From Acidilobaceae archaeon (GTDB taxonomy: Archaea > Thermoproteota > Thermoprotei_A > Sulfolobales > Acidilobaceae): a DNA stretch of 7,689 nucleotides. Where the stretch lies: the NCBI GenBank assembly GCA_027039295.1, contig JALWEW010000111.1, positions 1-7,689 on the forward strand, in the 5' to 3' direction. Position numbers and translations under genes: made by a program. The notes beneath the pieces are model-generated. The model worked only from the letters and a program-made list of their open reading frames with translations, had not been told where the DNA came from and did no database searches. Positions 1-5,908 of the stretch are shown one piece after another. Position 1 is the first letter of the stretch, and every line of letters starts with the position of its first letter.

Positions 1-1045
1 GCCCATAGCAGCGCTGGCCTGGGAGTATTCCCCGGGCCTCGTGGGCCTAGTGGCGGGGCCTCGAGTCTCGGAGGCGGCCAAGGCCCTGGCCGTGGAGTAC
101 TTCAGGTACAGGCTTCTAGGCCTACCCTTCCTCTACGCGGGCATAGCGCTCGACGCCTCCTATCGGGGAGCCGGCGTGACCAGGCCCGTGCTCTGGGCCA
201 CGGCCTCCTCGTCAGCGGCGAACGCCGTGTTGGATCCCGTGCTCATCTACGGCTTAGCGGGGGCGCCTAGGCTGGGAGTCGTGGGGGCGGCCCTGGCGAG
301 CGCTGTGGCCTCAATGATCTACATGGCGCACTTGGCCGTCCAGGCCCCGCGGAGCCTAGGCTACCCTGTCAGGCCGTCCAGGCCCTCGGGGCTAGCGGTT
401 AGGATGGCTCTCGTCGGCCTGCCGGTGCTGCTCGAGAGGCTCGCATTCGTCGGCGGTAACCTGGCTTACCTGGGGGTCGTGGCCAGGTGTGGAGACGCGG
501 CCCTGGCGGCCCACACTATAGGCGTTAGGATAGAGTCGATAGCCTACCTGCCGCTCTACTCCATAGGGGAGTCAGCAGCCACCCTCGCGGGCCAGGAGAT
601 GGGGGCCGGGAGGCCGGAGGAGGCCCGTAGGGCCGGGGTTGAGGTAGCCCTGCTCGACGCCCTAGCCGGCGTCGGGGTCGCACTCCTCTTAGTAGCCACA
701 GCGGGGATCCTGCCGAGGGCTTTCACCCGAGACCCCGCGGTGAGGAGGCTGGCAGCCATGTACCTCGTGATAGCGGCCGCCAGCGAGCCCCCCTACGCCC
801 TGGCTACATCTCTATCCCTAGCGATCAGGGGGGCTGGCAATACGCTAGTGCCCACGGCGATAAACCTAGCTGGCCTCTACGCTCTCCGAGTAGTGCCAGC
901 GGGCATCCTAGCGTCCCGCCTGCCCCCATCGAGCTGCGTTCTCGGCGCCTGGCTCGCAATGCTACTCGACCAAGCTGGCCGTGCGGCCATCACAGGCGCC
1001 ACCTACAGGAGGTTCTTCCACAGGCTAGCCAAGCGCCTCGTCTAA
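1..1045 (+). CDS. MATE family efflux transporter, C-terminal part (5' end outside window)
   Basis: The reading frame is open from base 2 to the TAA at 1043-1045, so the gene enters from the left and about 348 residues are visible. MATE proteins usually have about 450 residues and 12 membrane helices, so roughly the first 100 residues are missing; the GTG at 41 is internal. The visible part is strongly hydrophobic, with about eight helices. It shows the family pattern 'YRGAGVTRPVLWA', then an N..LDP.LIYG segment and 'LGVVGAALASAVAS', the end of the first half-repeat. The second half carries LPVLLERLAF, 'AAHTIGVRIESIAYLP' and a GAG-rich stretch near residue 275. The family exports cationic drugs or metabolites across the membrane in exchange for Na+ or H+; the substrate here cannot be told. 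thyX follows 63 bases later on the same strand. Confident family call, no substrate call. Confidence 0.9.
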   Translation, partial: PIAALAWEYSPGLVGLVAGPRVSEAAKALAVEYFRYRLLGLPFLYAGIALDASYRGAGVTRPVLWATASSSAANAVLDPVLIYGLAGAPRLGVVGAALASAVASMIYMAHLAVQAPRSLGYPVRPSRPSGLAVRMALVGLPVLLERLAFVGGNLAYLGVVARCGDAALAAHTIGVRIESIAYLPLYSIGESAATLAGQEMGAGRPEEARRAGVEVALLDALAGVGVALLLVATAGILPRAFTRDPAVRRLAAMYLVIAAASEPPYALATSLSLAIRGAGNTLVPTAINLAGLYALRVVPAGILASRLPPSSCVLGAWLAMLLDQAGRAAITGATYRRFFHRLAKRLV

Positions 1046-1058
1046 CCGGTATTACCGG
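1046..1058 (+). repeat. Perfect 6-base inverted repeat just after the MATE stop
   Basis: CCGGTA, one T, then TACCGG follows the TAA directly. As RNA it could form a short hairpin (CCGG/CCGG closing a 5-base loop). There is no T-run after it, so it is not a clear archaeal terminator. It may protect the MATE 3' end or be chance in GC-rich DNA. Confidence 0.4.
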
Positions 1059-1108
1059 GCCTAGTCCCAAACACGAGGCCAGCGAGCCACCACCCCTGGG
1101 GGGCGGGG

Positions 1109-2089
1109 TTGGATAGGATAAACGTGAAGCTCCTAGCAGCGACACCGGGGGCAGCCCTCCTCGTAGCGGCCGCCGCCAGGGTGAGCCTCTCAAGGAAGCC
1201 GATAGATGACCTCCTCTCCATGGGCGAGGAAGAGGTTGCCAGGTGGGCCTGGGAGCTCGTCAGGAGGTCGCACGGCTCGCCCCTCGAGCATGCGAGCTAC
1301 ACCTTCCTGGTAGAGGGGTGCAGCAGAGTTTGCACGCATCAGCTCGTCCGCCACAGGCTCGCCAGCTACACACAGCAGAGCATGAGGTACACTGACGGCT
1401 ACATCAGGGCGGCAGCGCTGAGGGCCGCGGAGGCGCTGGGCCTCGACTGCCCGGCCTCCCGGAGGGCCCGCGGTGCTATGGAGTGCTACGCTAGGGCCCT
1501 CGCGGGGGCCGCGGAGGCTGCCGCTGCGGGTGAGGGGTGGGCGGTCGAGGCTGCTCGGGAGGCATTCGTGTTCCCCCAGGCCGTCACGGGTGGGGCCCTG
1601 GCCTCCTATGCCAGCGGCCTCCTCGAGGCGGCCTCGGAGTACTATAGGCTCCAAGCTAGCGGCGTGCCCATGGAGGAGGCCCGCTACCTCCTCCCGCAGT
1701 CGGCTAGGAGCAGGATAGTATTCACGATGAACGCTAGGGAGCTGCTCGAGAGCTTCATACCCCTCAGGACCTGCGCTAGGGCCCAGGCCGAGATAAGGCT
1801 CGTGGCCTGGAGGGTCCTCGGGATCCTCAGAGGGGTTGAGCCAGCCATATTCAGGTACGCAGGGCCGAGGTGCGTGCTCCTCGAGAACAGGGTTAGGGAG
1901 GACCCGAGGCCACTCGAGGACTACCTAGAGGGGAGGGCGGGCTTCACTATTGAGAGGTGCCCCGAGCTAGTGCCCAGGCAGGGCATCAGGGCATGCTTGG
2001 CGCACGCGGCCTCAAGCGTGGGCGCCCATGTATTAGGAGGCCCCACCACCAGCGCGGCGAGGGTGCAGGCAGGCCCTGAGGGGGGCTAG
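1109..2089 (+). CDS. thyX: FAD-dependent thymidylate synthase ThyX
   Basis: ThyX methylates dUMP to dTMP in the cytoplasm, using methylene-tetrahydrofolate and reduced FAD; it replaces ThyA in many archaea. The signature RHRxxSxxxxSxR is complete at residues 81-93 (RHRLASYTQQSMR). Further on are a LLPQSARSRI segment, a NARELLESF segment and R.CARAQAEIR, matching the family's substrate- and flavin-binding region. The N-terminus (VKLLAATP, then AAARVSLS) also fits. The TTG start at 1109 is preceded by a G-rich stretch and no earlier in-frame ATG or GTG exists; GTG at 1124 is the alternative but would trim the first strand. At 326 residues it is longer than the usual 220-270: about 75 residues follow the conserved 'YAGPRC' element and have no family signature that I recognise. 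The AmrS-like gene starts 37 bases later. Family very secure; start codon less so. Confidence 0.95.
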   Translation: MDRINVKLLAATPGAALLVAAAARVSLSRKPIDDLLSMGEEEVARWAWELVRRSHGSPLEHASYTFLVEGCSRVCTHQLVRHRLASYTQQSMRYTDGYIRAAALRAAEALGLDCPASRRARGAMECYARALAGAAEAAAAGEGWAVEAAREAFVFPQAVTGGALASYASGLLEAASEYYRLQASGVPMEEARYLLPQSARSRIVFTMNARELLESFIPLRTCARAQAEIRLVAWRVLGILRGVEPAIFRYAGPRCVLLENRVREDPRPLEDYLEGRAGFTIERCPELVPRQGIRACLAHAASSVGAHVLGGPTTSAARVQAGPEGG

Positions 2090-2114
2090 GCCTGCCAGGC
2101 TCCAGGAGGCCGCC

Positions 2115-2120
2115 GGGAGG
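2115..2120 (+). promoter_or_regulatory. Ribosome binding site deciding the AmrS start
   Basis: GGGAGG lies 6 bases before GTG 2127 and supports that start. The frame upstream is open back to a TAG at 2034 but has no ATG, GTG or TTG, only CTG codons. So 2127 is the only conventional start, although relatives usually have some 10-15 more residues before the first cysteine pair. Confidence 0.6.
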
Positions 2121-2126
2121 GGCCTG

Positions 2127-3137
2127 GTGAGGTGCCTGGTCTGCGAGAGGAGGTGCCTCATAGCCCCTGGGCGCAGGGGCTTCTGCGGCGCATACTCTAA
2201 TAGGGGCGGCAGGCTCGTCCACGAGTATTGGGGCCTCCTGAGCGCCGTGGAGAGTAGGCCCATAGAGATCAAGCCCCTCTTCCACTACTGGCCAAACAGC
2301 ACGGCCCTCACCTTCTCGGGTTGGGGGTGCAACTTCCTATGCCCCTGGTGCCAGAACCACGAGCTGAGCTGGGTCAGGAGGCCCCTCTACGAGCATAGAG
2401 TTAGCCCCCAGGAGCTAGTAGAGGCAGCCGTTAGGGCTGGCGATGAGGGCGTCTGCGCGAGCTTCAACGAGCCGGCAACGCTCTTCGACTACCTAATAGA
2501 CGTGGGGTTAGAGGCGAGGAGAAGGGGGCTCTATGCGACGCTTGTCACGAACGGGTACTTCACACTCAAGGCCGTGGAGGCCCTGGTGGAGGCAGGCTAT
2601 GATGGCTGGTCGATAGACGTCAAGGGATGCCCCCAGGCATCCAGGAGACACCCCAGGGTACTGCCAGGCGTGGATCACCAGGTCATCTATAGGAACGCGA
2701 GGAGGATCCTCGACCTAGGCGGCCACGTAGAGATGGTATACCTCGTGGTCACGGGCTATAACGAGGAATGCGCCGACTGGATAATAGAGAAGCACCTAGA
2801 CGCACTCGGAGAAGACGTGCCCCTACACGTCAACCGCTACTACCCAGCCCACCGATGGCGCCAGCCCCCGACCAGGCTAGAGCTGCTACTAGACATAGCA
2901 GGGAAGGCCAGGAAGACCGGCATAAACTACGTGTACGTGGGCAACGTTGGCGATCCAGGGCTAGAGGTGACGAGGTGCCCCAAGTGTGGCCGCGTGCTAA
3001 TAGCGAGGAAACGCTACAGGGTAGTCTACTGGAACCTCGACTACAGCGGTGGCAAATACAGGTGCCCCCACTGCGGCCACTCCATACCCATTAGGGGGCG
3101 CTTCATACCGGGTAAGAGCTGGCTACCTCCATGGTAG
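2127..3137 (+). CDS. amrS: AmmeMemoRadiSam-type radical SAM enzyme (AmrS-like)
   Basis: A 336-residue radical SAM protein of the pyruvate-formate-lyase-activase-like branch. The [4Fe-4S] motif CxxxCxxC is at C68, C72, C75 (CNFLCPWC). An N-terminal cysteine set C3, C6, C10, C20 precedes it, with RRGFCG as in AmrS proteins. Later family marks are 'ASFNEPATLFDY', 'LVTNGYFT', 'WSIDVKG', 'LVVTGYNEE', 'HVNRYYPAHRWRQPPT' and YVYVGNV. A C-terminal zinc ribbon is seen at C284/C287 (CPKC) and C313/C316 (CPHC), usual in archaeal members. The family generates a 5'-deoxyadenosyl radical, but its natural substrate is not settled. It often sits near AMMECR1 and MEMO-domain genes, and neither is in this window. 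thyX lies 37 bases upstream and may be co-transcribed. The family call is strong; the gene symbol follows the AmmeMemoRadiSam naming. Confidence 0.9.
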   Translation: MRCLVCERRCLIAPGRRGFCGAYSNRGGRLVHEYWGLLSAVESRPIEIKPLFHYWPNSTALTFSGWGCNFLCPWCQNHELSWVRRPLYEHRVSPQELVEAAVRAGDEGVCASFNEPATLFDYLIDVGLEARRRGLYATLVTNGYFTLKAVEALVEAGYDGWSIDVKGCPQASRRHPRVLPGVDHQVIYRNARRILDLGGHVEMVYLVVTGYNEECADWIIEKHLDALGEDVPLHVNRYYPAHRWRQPPTRLELLLDIAGKARKTGINYVYVGNVGDPGLEVTRCPKCGRVLIARKRYRVVYWNLDYSGGKYRCPHCGHSIPIRGRFIPGKSWLPPW

Positions 3138-3189
3138 TTGAGGCTCCTAGCGTCTCACACCCGGTTCCTAGGGGAATGAGGCGTTGTAG

Positions 3190-3266
3190 TGGGGCCCGGG
3201 CCGGGATTTGAACCCGGGACCTCCGGGTCCACAGCCCGGCGCTCTACCAGCTGAGCTACCCGGGCC
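3190..3266 (-). tRNA. tRNA-His (anticodon GTG), with encoded G-1 and CCA
   Basis: Read on the minus strand, the cloverleaf is complete. The acceptor GCCCGGG (3265-3259) pairs with CCCGGGC (3200-3194). The D arm is GCTC...GAGC, the anticodon stem CCGGG/CCCGG encloses the loop CTGTGGA, and the T arm CCGGG-TTCAAAT-CCCGG follows. The anticodon GTG reads CAC and CAT. Two identity marks of tRNA-His are present: a G directly before the acceptor stem (G-1, from C3266) facing C73, and a 3' CCA in the DNA (3192-3190). No intron is seen. No convincing TATA box lies 20-40 bases upstream; the rc CAATAGG near 3275-3281 is the only weak candidate. Confidence 0.97.
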
Positions 3267-3346
3267 ACGGCCCGCCTATTGCTGGGCATGCTCATCCCCG
3301 CTGGAGGGGGTCGCTCCGGGCCCCAGCCGCTGGGTGTGATGTCGGG

Positions 3347-4021
3347 CTAGGGTTTTAATGGTTGGCTCTCGCCTGCCATCCTGTCTAGTAGGCTCCTCAG
3401 CTCTTCCCTTGTTGCGGCTGGGATCGTGTAGAGCCTCGTCCTCTCTAAGTCCCCGACCCTGTTGGCCCCACTTCTCTTACTACCAAGGCAGACGACGGCG
3501 ACATCCACGTTCTCGGGGCTGTGTGCCTCGAGTATTGCTCCAATGATCCTGGGTGCATCGCTTGTCCTACAGTTACTGAAGTGTACACCAACGCTTCTGC
3601 CGTTCCTCTTGATGAGGGCGTCGAAGAGGCCTTCATTAACCCTGCAAGGGGTGCCTGCCTCATCCGCGACCGCGCAGAACCTGGAGACTACGGCTGCGAA
3701 TGATTCCTCGGCCTCGGGGGGAGTGATGAGGCCCGTTAGGGTCTCGGTAATGCGAAGCGTTAGTCTCCCCCTGCTCGTTATCCTGTAGCCCCTACCTGAG
3801 ACGCTGACGAGTCCCCCGCCCTCGAGGACGCTAGCGTACTTGGCGAAGCTCTTAGTGTTCAGGTTAGCATATTGTATCAACCTAGTCTTGCGTAGGGGCC
3901 TCCCCTCTAGTGCCTCGAGTATGCGGAGCATCAACGAGAGTATGTCAGCCTCGCTGCGGTAGGCACGGCCCCGGAGCCTGTGGTCCTCGCTATCGCTAGG
4001 TAAAAGCCAGTGCGCCGCCAT
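3347..4021 (-). CDS. Winged-helix DNA-binding protein with unassigned C-terminal domain
   Basis: Residues about 20-90 look like the archaeal winged-helix type PF14947 (HTH_45): a YRSEADILSLMLRILEAL helix, then 'RKTRLIQYANLNTKSFAKY', then LEGGGLVSV, GYRIT and SRGRLTL as the wing and end. This predicts a sequence-specific DNA-binding regulator. Residues about 95-224 alternate strands and helices (VGVHFSN, 'PRIIGAILEAH', VDVAVVCLGS, TRLYTIPAA) and match no family that I can name. I chose ATG 4021 because GGAGG lies 9 bases upstream; ATG 4042 would add seven residues but has no good ribosome site. The protein has 224 residues with no membrane segment, so it should be cytoplasmic. It is divergent from the filament-subunit block across a shared control region, which makes it a candidate regulator of that block or of itself; this is inference from position. 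Confidence 0.75.
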   Translation of the reverse strand: MAAHWLLPSDSEDHRLRGRAYRSEADILSLMLRILEALEGRPLRKTRLIQYANLNTKSFAKYASVLEGGGLVSVSGRGYRITSRGRLTLRITETLTGLITPPEAEESFAAVVSRFCAVADEAGTPCRVNEGLFDALIKRNGRSVGVHFSNCRTSDAPRIIGAILEAHSPENVDVAVVCLGSKRSGANRVGDLERTRLYTIPAATREELRSLLDRMAGESQPLKP

Positions 4022-4104
4022 GGCGGAGCGCCTCCGGGGCATGCATGTTCTCTGTTTGGATATTCACCTCTCGAAACCCCGAGGAGAGGGGCGCGGATAG
4101 GGTC

Positions 4105-4119
4105 TAATATATTAAATAG
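4105..4119 (-). promoter_or_regulatory. Probable TATA box for the winged-helix gene
   Basis: On the minus strand this AT island reads TATTTAATATATTA, an archaeal TATA-like element about 85-100 bases before ATG 4021. It contains the perfect palindrome TAATATATTA (4105-4114), so it could work in both directions. A start of transcription about 25 bases on, near 4087, would leave a leader of about 65 bases. Confidence 0.45.
4107..4118 (+). repeat. Direct repeat copy 1 (ATATATTAAATA)
   Basis: The 12-mer ATATATTAAATA occurs here and again at 4219-4230, exactly 112 bases apart and nowhere else that I noticed. The two copies lie next to the two divergent genes, so they are likely paired core promoters or binding sites rather than chance. 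Confidence 0.5.
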
Positions 4120-4218
4120 ATGAATCGTACTGAAACCACTTTCGGAGGAGTCATCCCTTTGCGGGGTATGCTCAAACCTAGGGAGCCTATCTCCGGTCGA
4201 GAGAAACGCCCAATAGAG

Positions 4219-4230
4219 ATATATTAAATA
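4219..4230 (+). promoter_or_regulatory. Probable TATA box of the filament-subunit gene; direct repeat copy 2
   Basis: ATATATTAAATA, preceded by purine-rich AGAG (a possible BRE), lies about 75-87 bases before GTG 4306. Transcription would start near 4250 and give a leader of about 55 bases. A second weaker TATA-like stretch, ACTATTTAA at 4238-4246, would start about 20 bases later. Confidence 0.5.
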
Positions 4231-4246
4231 TTCATTTACTATTTAA
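4224..4246. repeat. Inverted repeat TTAAATA-N9-TATTTAA, possible operator
   Basis: TTAAATA (4224-4230) and its reverse complement TATTTAA (4240-4246) are separated by nine bases. The repeat overlaps the probable TATA box and the site just after it, where a bound dimeric winged-helix protein could block TBP. The 16-base centre-to-centre spacing is about one and a half helical turns. AT-richness makes chance symmetry possible. Confidence 0.4.
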
Positions 4247-4271
4247 CCTATCCGTGCCACTCTGTTACCCG

Positions 4272-4285
4272 ACCCTGTAAAGGGT
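4272..4285 (+). promoter_or_regulatory. Leader hairpin before the first subunit gene
   Basis: ACCCT-GTAA-AGGGT is a perfect 5-base stem with a 4-base loop. It ends ten bases before the GAGGTG ribosome site. An alternative pairing TACCC (4266-4270) with GGGTA (4282-4286) uses the same bases. It may stabilise the leader or tune translation. Confidence 0.35.
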
Positions 4286-4294
4286 AGAGGAATG

Positions 4295-4300
4295 AGGTGC
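4295..4300 (+). promoter_or_regulatory. Ribosome binding site GAGGTG of first subunit gene
   Basis: GAGGTG matches the archaeal anti-Shine-Dalgarno and lies 5 bases before GTG 4306. The GTG inside it (4297) is in frame and can be mistaken for the start, which would add three residues. Confidence 0.65.
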
Positions 4301-4305
4301 GAAGT

Positions 4306-5007
4306 GTGAACCCAAAGAAAATAGCGGTCCTCGCCGCGGTCATCCCCCTGCTGGCTATAGCCCTCACCGGGCTTAGCCTGGCACACTGGGATGACCAGGT
4401 TGACGTGCGGGGCAGCGTGTCCCTTGGGACGTTTAACATGAAGATGAGCTACGAGGGAGTTAGTGACAACGAGGGCTCACTCGACGTAGGCTCGATTCAG
4501 GCAGCGGTGGCAAACTATAACGATGGCGATGACGTGTACGACAGCGGCATGAGTGACCTGCTCACCGTTAACGTCAGCAACATGTACCCCGGCTACGAGG
4601 CCTGCGTAACGTTCGACATAGAGAACGCTGGCACGATACCTGCTATGACTCCCGCCAGCAGCTTCACGACCCTGATCACGAGCAGCGAGTTCGACTGGGC
4701 AACCTACGCCCCCTACATAAACGTGACCCTATACTACAACGGCAATGACACCGTGGGCAACCTAAGCGTCATGCTAGCCCACCAGAACTACGACACTGAC
4801 GGTCACTACGTGGCTGACTACGACTTCACAAGCGACCCATACCAGATACTCTACATGGCACCCGGAGAGCACGAGTACTTCACCCTATGCATAGGCCTCA
4901 ACGGCAGCGCTGACCACAACACGCCCGAGGACATAATGGGCATGGGCTTCGGCTTCCAGCTCAGCTTCGACTGGACACAGGCAGTACCCGCGTCCACGCC
5001 GGAGTAG
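4306..5007 (+). CDS. TasA/camelysin-like secreted filament subunit (SipW-type signal peptide), first paralogue
   Basis: A 233-residue secreted protein. Residues 1-26 are a signal peptide: a lysine pair (K4, K5), a hydrophobic core and GLSLA before HWDDQ; cleavage after A26 is likely. The following DVRGSVSLGTF resembles the stretch after the cut in SipW-dependent proteins such as TasA. The mature part (about 207 residues) is very acidic, with one Lys and one Arg, and looks all-beta. It has an Asp-rich loop D73-GDDVYDSG81 that may bind metal, NMYPGYEAC then ENAGTIP (as in TasA-type repeats), cysteines C100 and C195 that could form a disulfide, and five N-glycosylation sequons (NVS, NVT, NDT, NLS, NGS). 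No C-terminal membrane anchor is seen. The likely role is an extracellular filament or matrix subunit, by analogy with TasA and the archaeal bundling pilin AbpA; cannula-type subunits are an alternative. The paralogue and a signal peptidase follow. Confidence 0.8.
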   Translation: MNPKKIAVLAAVIPLLAIALTGLSLAHWDDQVDVRGSVSLGTFNMKMSYEGVSDNEGSLDVGSIQAAVANYNDGDDVYDSGMSDLLTVNVSNMYPGYEACVTFDIENAGTIPAMTPASSFTTLITSSEFDWATYAPYINVTLYYNGNDTVGNLSVMLAHQNYDTDGHYVADYDFTSDPYQILYMAPGEHEYFTLCIGLNGSADHNTPEDIMGMGFGFQLSFDWTQAVPASTPE

Positions 5008-5026
5008 CGAGCCAAGGCCTAGGCCC

Positions 5027-5048
5027 CTACCCGCATCTCCGATGGTAG
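5027..5048 (+). promoter_or_regulatory. Possible hairpin in the gap between the two subunit genes
   Basis: CTACC (5027-5031) can pair with GGTAG (5044-5048), and ATC (5035-5037) with GAT (5041-5043), with a CGC bulge. It sits in the 67-base gap between the subunit genes, where no TATA box or T-run is seen. Co-transcription is therefore likely, and a hairpin here could set the ratio of the two proteins. Stability is modest. Confidence 0.3.
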
Positions 5049-5062
5049 GAGTTCCGTGGTAA

Positions 5063-5068
5063 GAGGTG
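5063..5068 (+). promoter_or_regulatory. Ribosome binding site GAGGTG of second subunit gene
   Basis: The same GAGGTG box as at the first subunit gene, 6 bases before ATG 5075. The GTG at 5066 lies inside the box and is not a likely start. Confidence 0.7.
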
Positions 5069-5074
5069 GCGAGG

Positions 5075-5854
5075 ATGAGTAACTCCAAGTCAAGGGTTTT
5101 TTACGCCGCCGCAACGGCCGCAGTCATGCTAGTAGCGGCCGTTGCAGGGCTAGGCTTCAGCCTAGCGCACTGGACCGATAGGGTGGATCTCTCCGGTAGC
5201 GCCAGCATGGGCACTCTCGTCTGGGATCTGAACCCTACGGCCCTTAGCTGGAACACGAACCACGTCATGAGCTTCTCCGTAGCTGTCAGGGACAATGGCA
5301 ACGGCAGGGATACGGGTCTCGTGGACGTGAATCTAGACAATGCATACCCACTATCCTACGGTACGTTCCTACTGACCGTCAAGAACGAGGGCACCGTGCC
5401 GGTGCACGTGACCTTCTGGGTCGAGGCCGCGCCGAGTGGCAGCTGCGATAACAGCGAGCTACTAGACTACATACTACTAAACCCGGCCTACGACGCCCCA
5501 TACTACAACTCACAGATGGACATCGGAACCTATAGCGACCCCAGCAACGTCAGCAACGGATGGACCGATCCCTTCACGCATCCCGTTAGCTGGTGGATAG
5601 CCAACCACGGGAGCCCGGCTACGGCGCTCTCCCTGGAGGACATTATGGCCAGCGGTCAGATACTAAAGCTACCAGTGAGTTCGACGACCATACTCCAATA
5701 TGACAGTGATAACATAATAATGCCAGGGGAGAAGAGCGCAATCTTCGTATGGATAGGCATAAGCGATGCACTAGAACAGCACGAGGAACTAATGGGAATA
5801 GCGTGCCACCCAGCCTTCACGATACACTATGTCGCCACCCAGGCCCTCCCATAA
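5075..5854 (+). CDS. TasA/camelysin-like secreted filament subunit, second paralogue
   Basis: A 259-residue paralogue of the preceding protein. The signal peptide covers residues 1-31 (K5, R7, long Ala/Val core, GFSLA) with likely cleavage before H32-W33. The shared pattern SLAHW.D.VD..GS.S.GT continues after the cut. The mature part (about 228 residues) repeats the first protein's landmarks: Asp/Gly loop D73-NGNGRDTG81, then N.YP...., KNEGTVPVHV, MPGE before an IF-rich strand, ELMG, and a C-terminal TQALP matching TQAVP. Two cysteines (C124, C244) sit at different places from the first protein. Only one N-glycosylation sequon is seen (NVS). No membrane anchor or catalytic motif is visible. 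It is probably a second filament or matrix component; which of the two is the major subunit cannot be told. ATG 5075 is chosen because of the GAGGTG box. Confidence 0.8.
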   Translation: MSNSKSRVFYAAATAAVMLVAAVAGLGFSLAHWTDRVDLSGSASMGTLVWDLNPTALSWNTNHVMSFSVAVRDNGNGRDTGLVDVNLDNAYPLSYGTFLLTVKNEGTVPVHVTFWVEAAPSGSCDNSELLDYILLNPAYDAPYYNSQMDIGTYSDPSNVSNGWTDPFTHPVSWWIANHGSPATALSLEDIMASGQILKLPVSSTTILQYDSDNIIMPGEKSAIFVWIGISDALEQHEELMGIACHPAFTIHYVATQALP

Positions 5855-5856
5855 CC

Positions 5857-5876
5857 TCTTTTTATAATATATTTTT
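5857..5876 (+). terminator. T-rich stretch after the second subunit gene, possible archaeal terminator
   Basis: Two runs of five T (5859-5863 and 5872-5876) follow the TAA at 5852-5854. Archaeal intrinsic termination needs little more than such T-runs on the coding strand. It would end the abundant subunit message before the peptidase gene, perhaps only in part. Confidence 0.5.
5861..5871 (+). promoter_or_regulatory. Probable TATA box of the signal peptidase gene
   Basis: TTTATAATATA, 38-48 bases before GTG 5909, is a good archaeal TATA element. Transcription from about 5893 would leave a short leader of about 15 bases containing GGTGAT. It overlaps the T-rich stop signal of the gene before, so the peptidase can be made at its own level. 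Confidence 0.5.
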
Positions 5877-5896
5877 ATTTATATACTTATATTTAT

Positions 5897-5902
5897 GGTG
5901 AT
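5897..5902 (+). promoter_or_regulatory. Ribosome binding site deciding the peptidase start
   Basis: GGTGAT lies 6 bases before GTG 5909. An in-frame TGA (5906-5908) stands directly before that GTG, so no earlier start is possible; GTG 5915 is the only near alternative. Confidence 0.6.
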
Positions 5903-5908
5903 GGTTGA

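Noticed and set aside
1190..1654. 154-residue frame on the minus strand inside thyX
   Set aside because: It lies opposite the ThyX signature and has no family pattern, so it is a shadow of the coding strand.
3138..3189. Short hairpin TTCC-TAGG-GGAA as a terminator for the AmrS-like gene or the tRNA
   Set aside because: The stem is only four bases and no T-run follows on either strand.
3267..3346. Possible promoter or C/D box RNA between the winged-helix gene and tRNA-His
   Set aside because: No clear TATA box and no C/D box pair could be found on either strand.
3521..3788. Plus-strand frames opposite the winged-helix gene
   Set aside because: They lack ribosome sites and plausible protein patterns, while the minus strand shows a recognisable winged-helix domain.
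4168..4227. Small 19-codon frame (MLKPREPISG...) in the control region, downstream of the first AT box
   Set aside because: It has no proper ribosome site, its stop lies inside the probable TATA box of the subunit gene, and the peptide has no recognisable feature.
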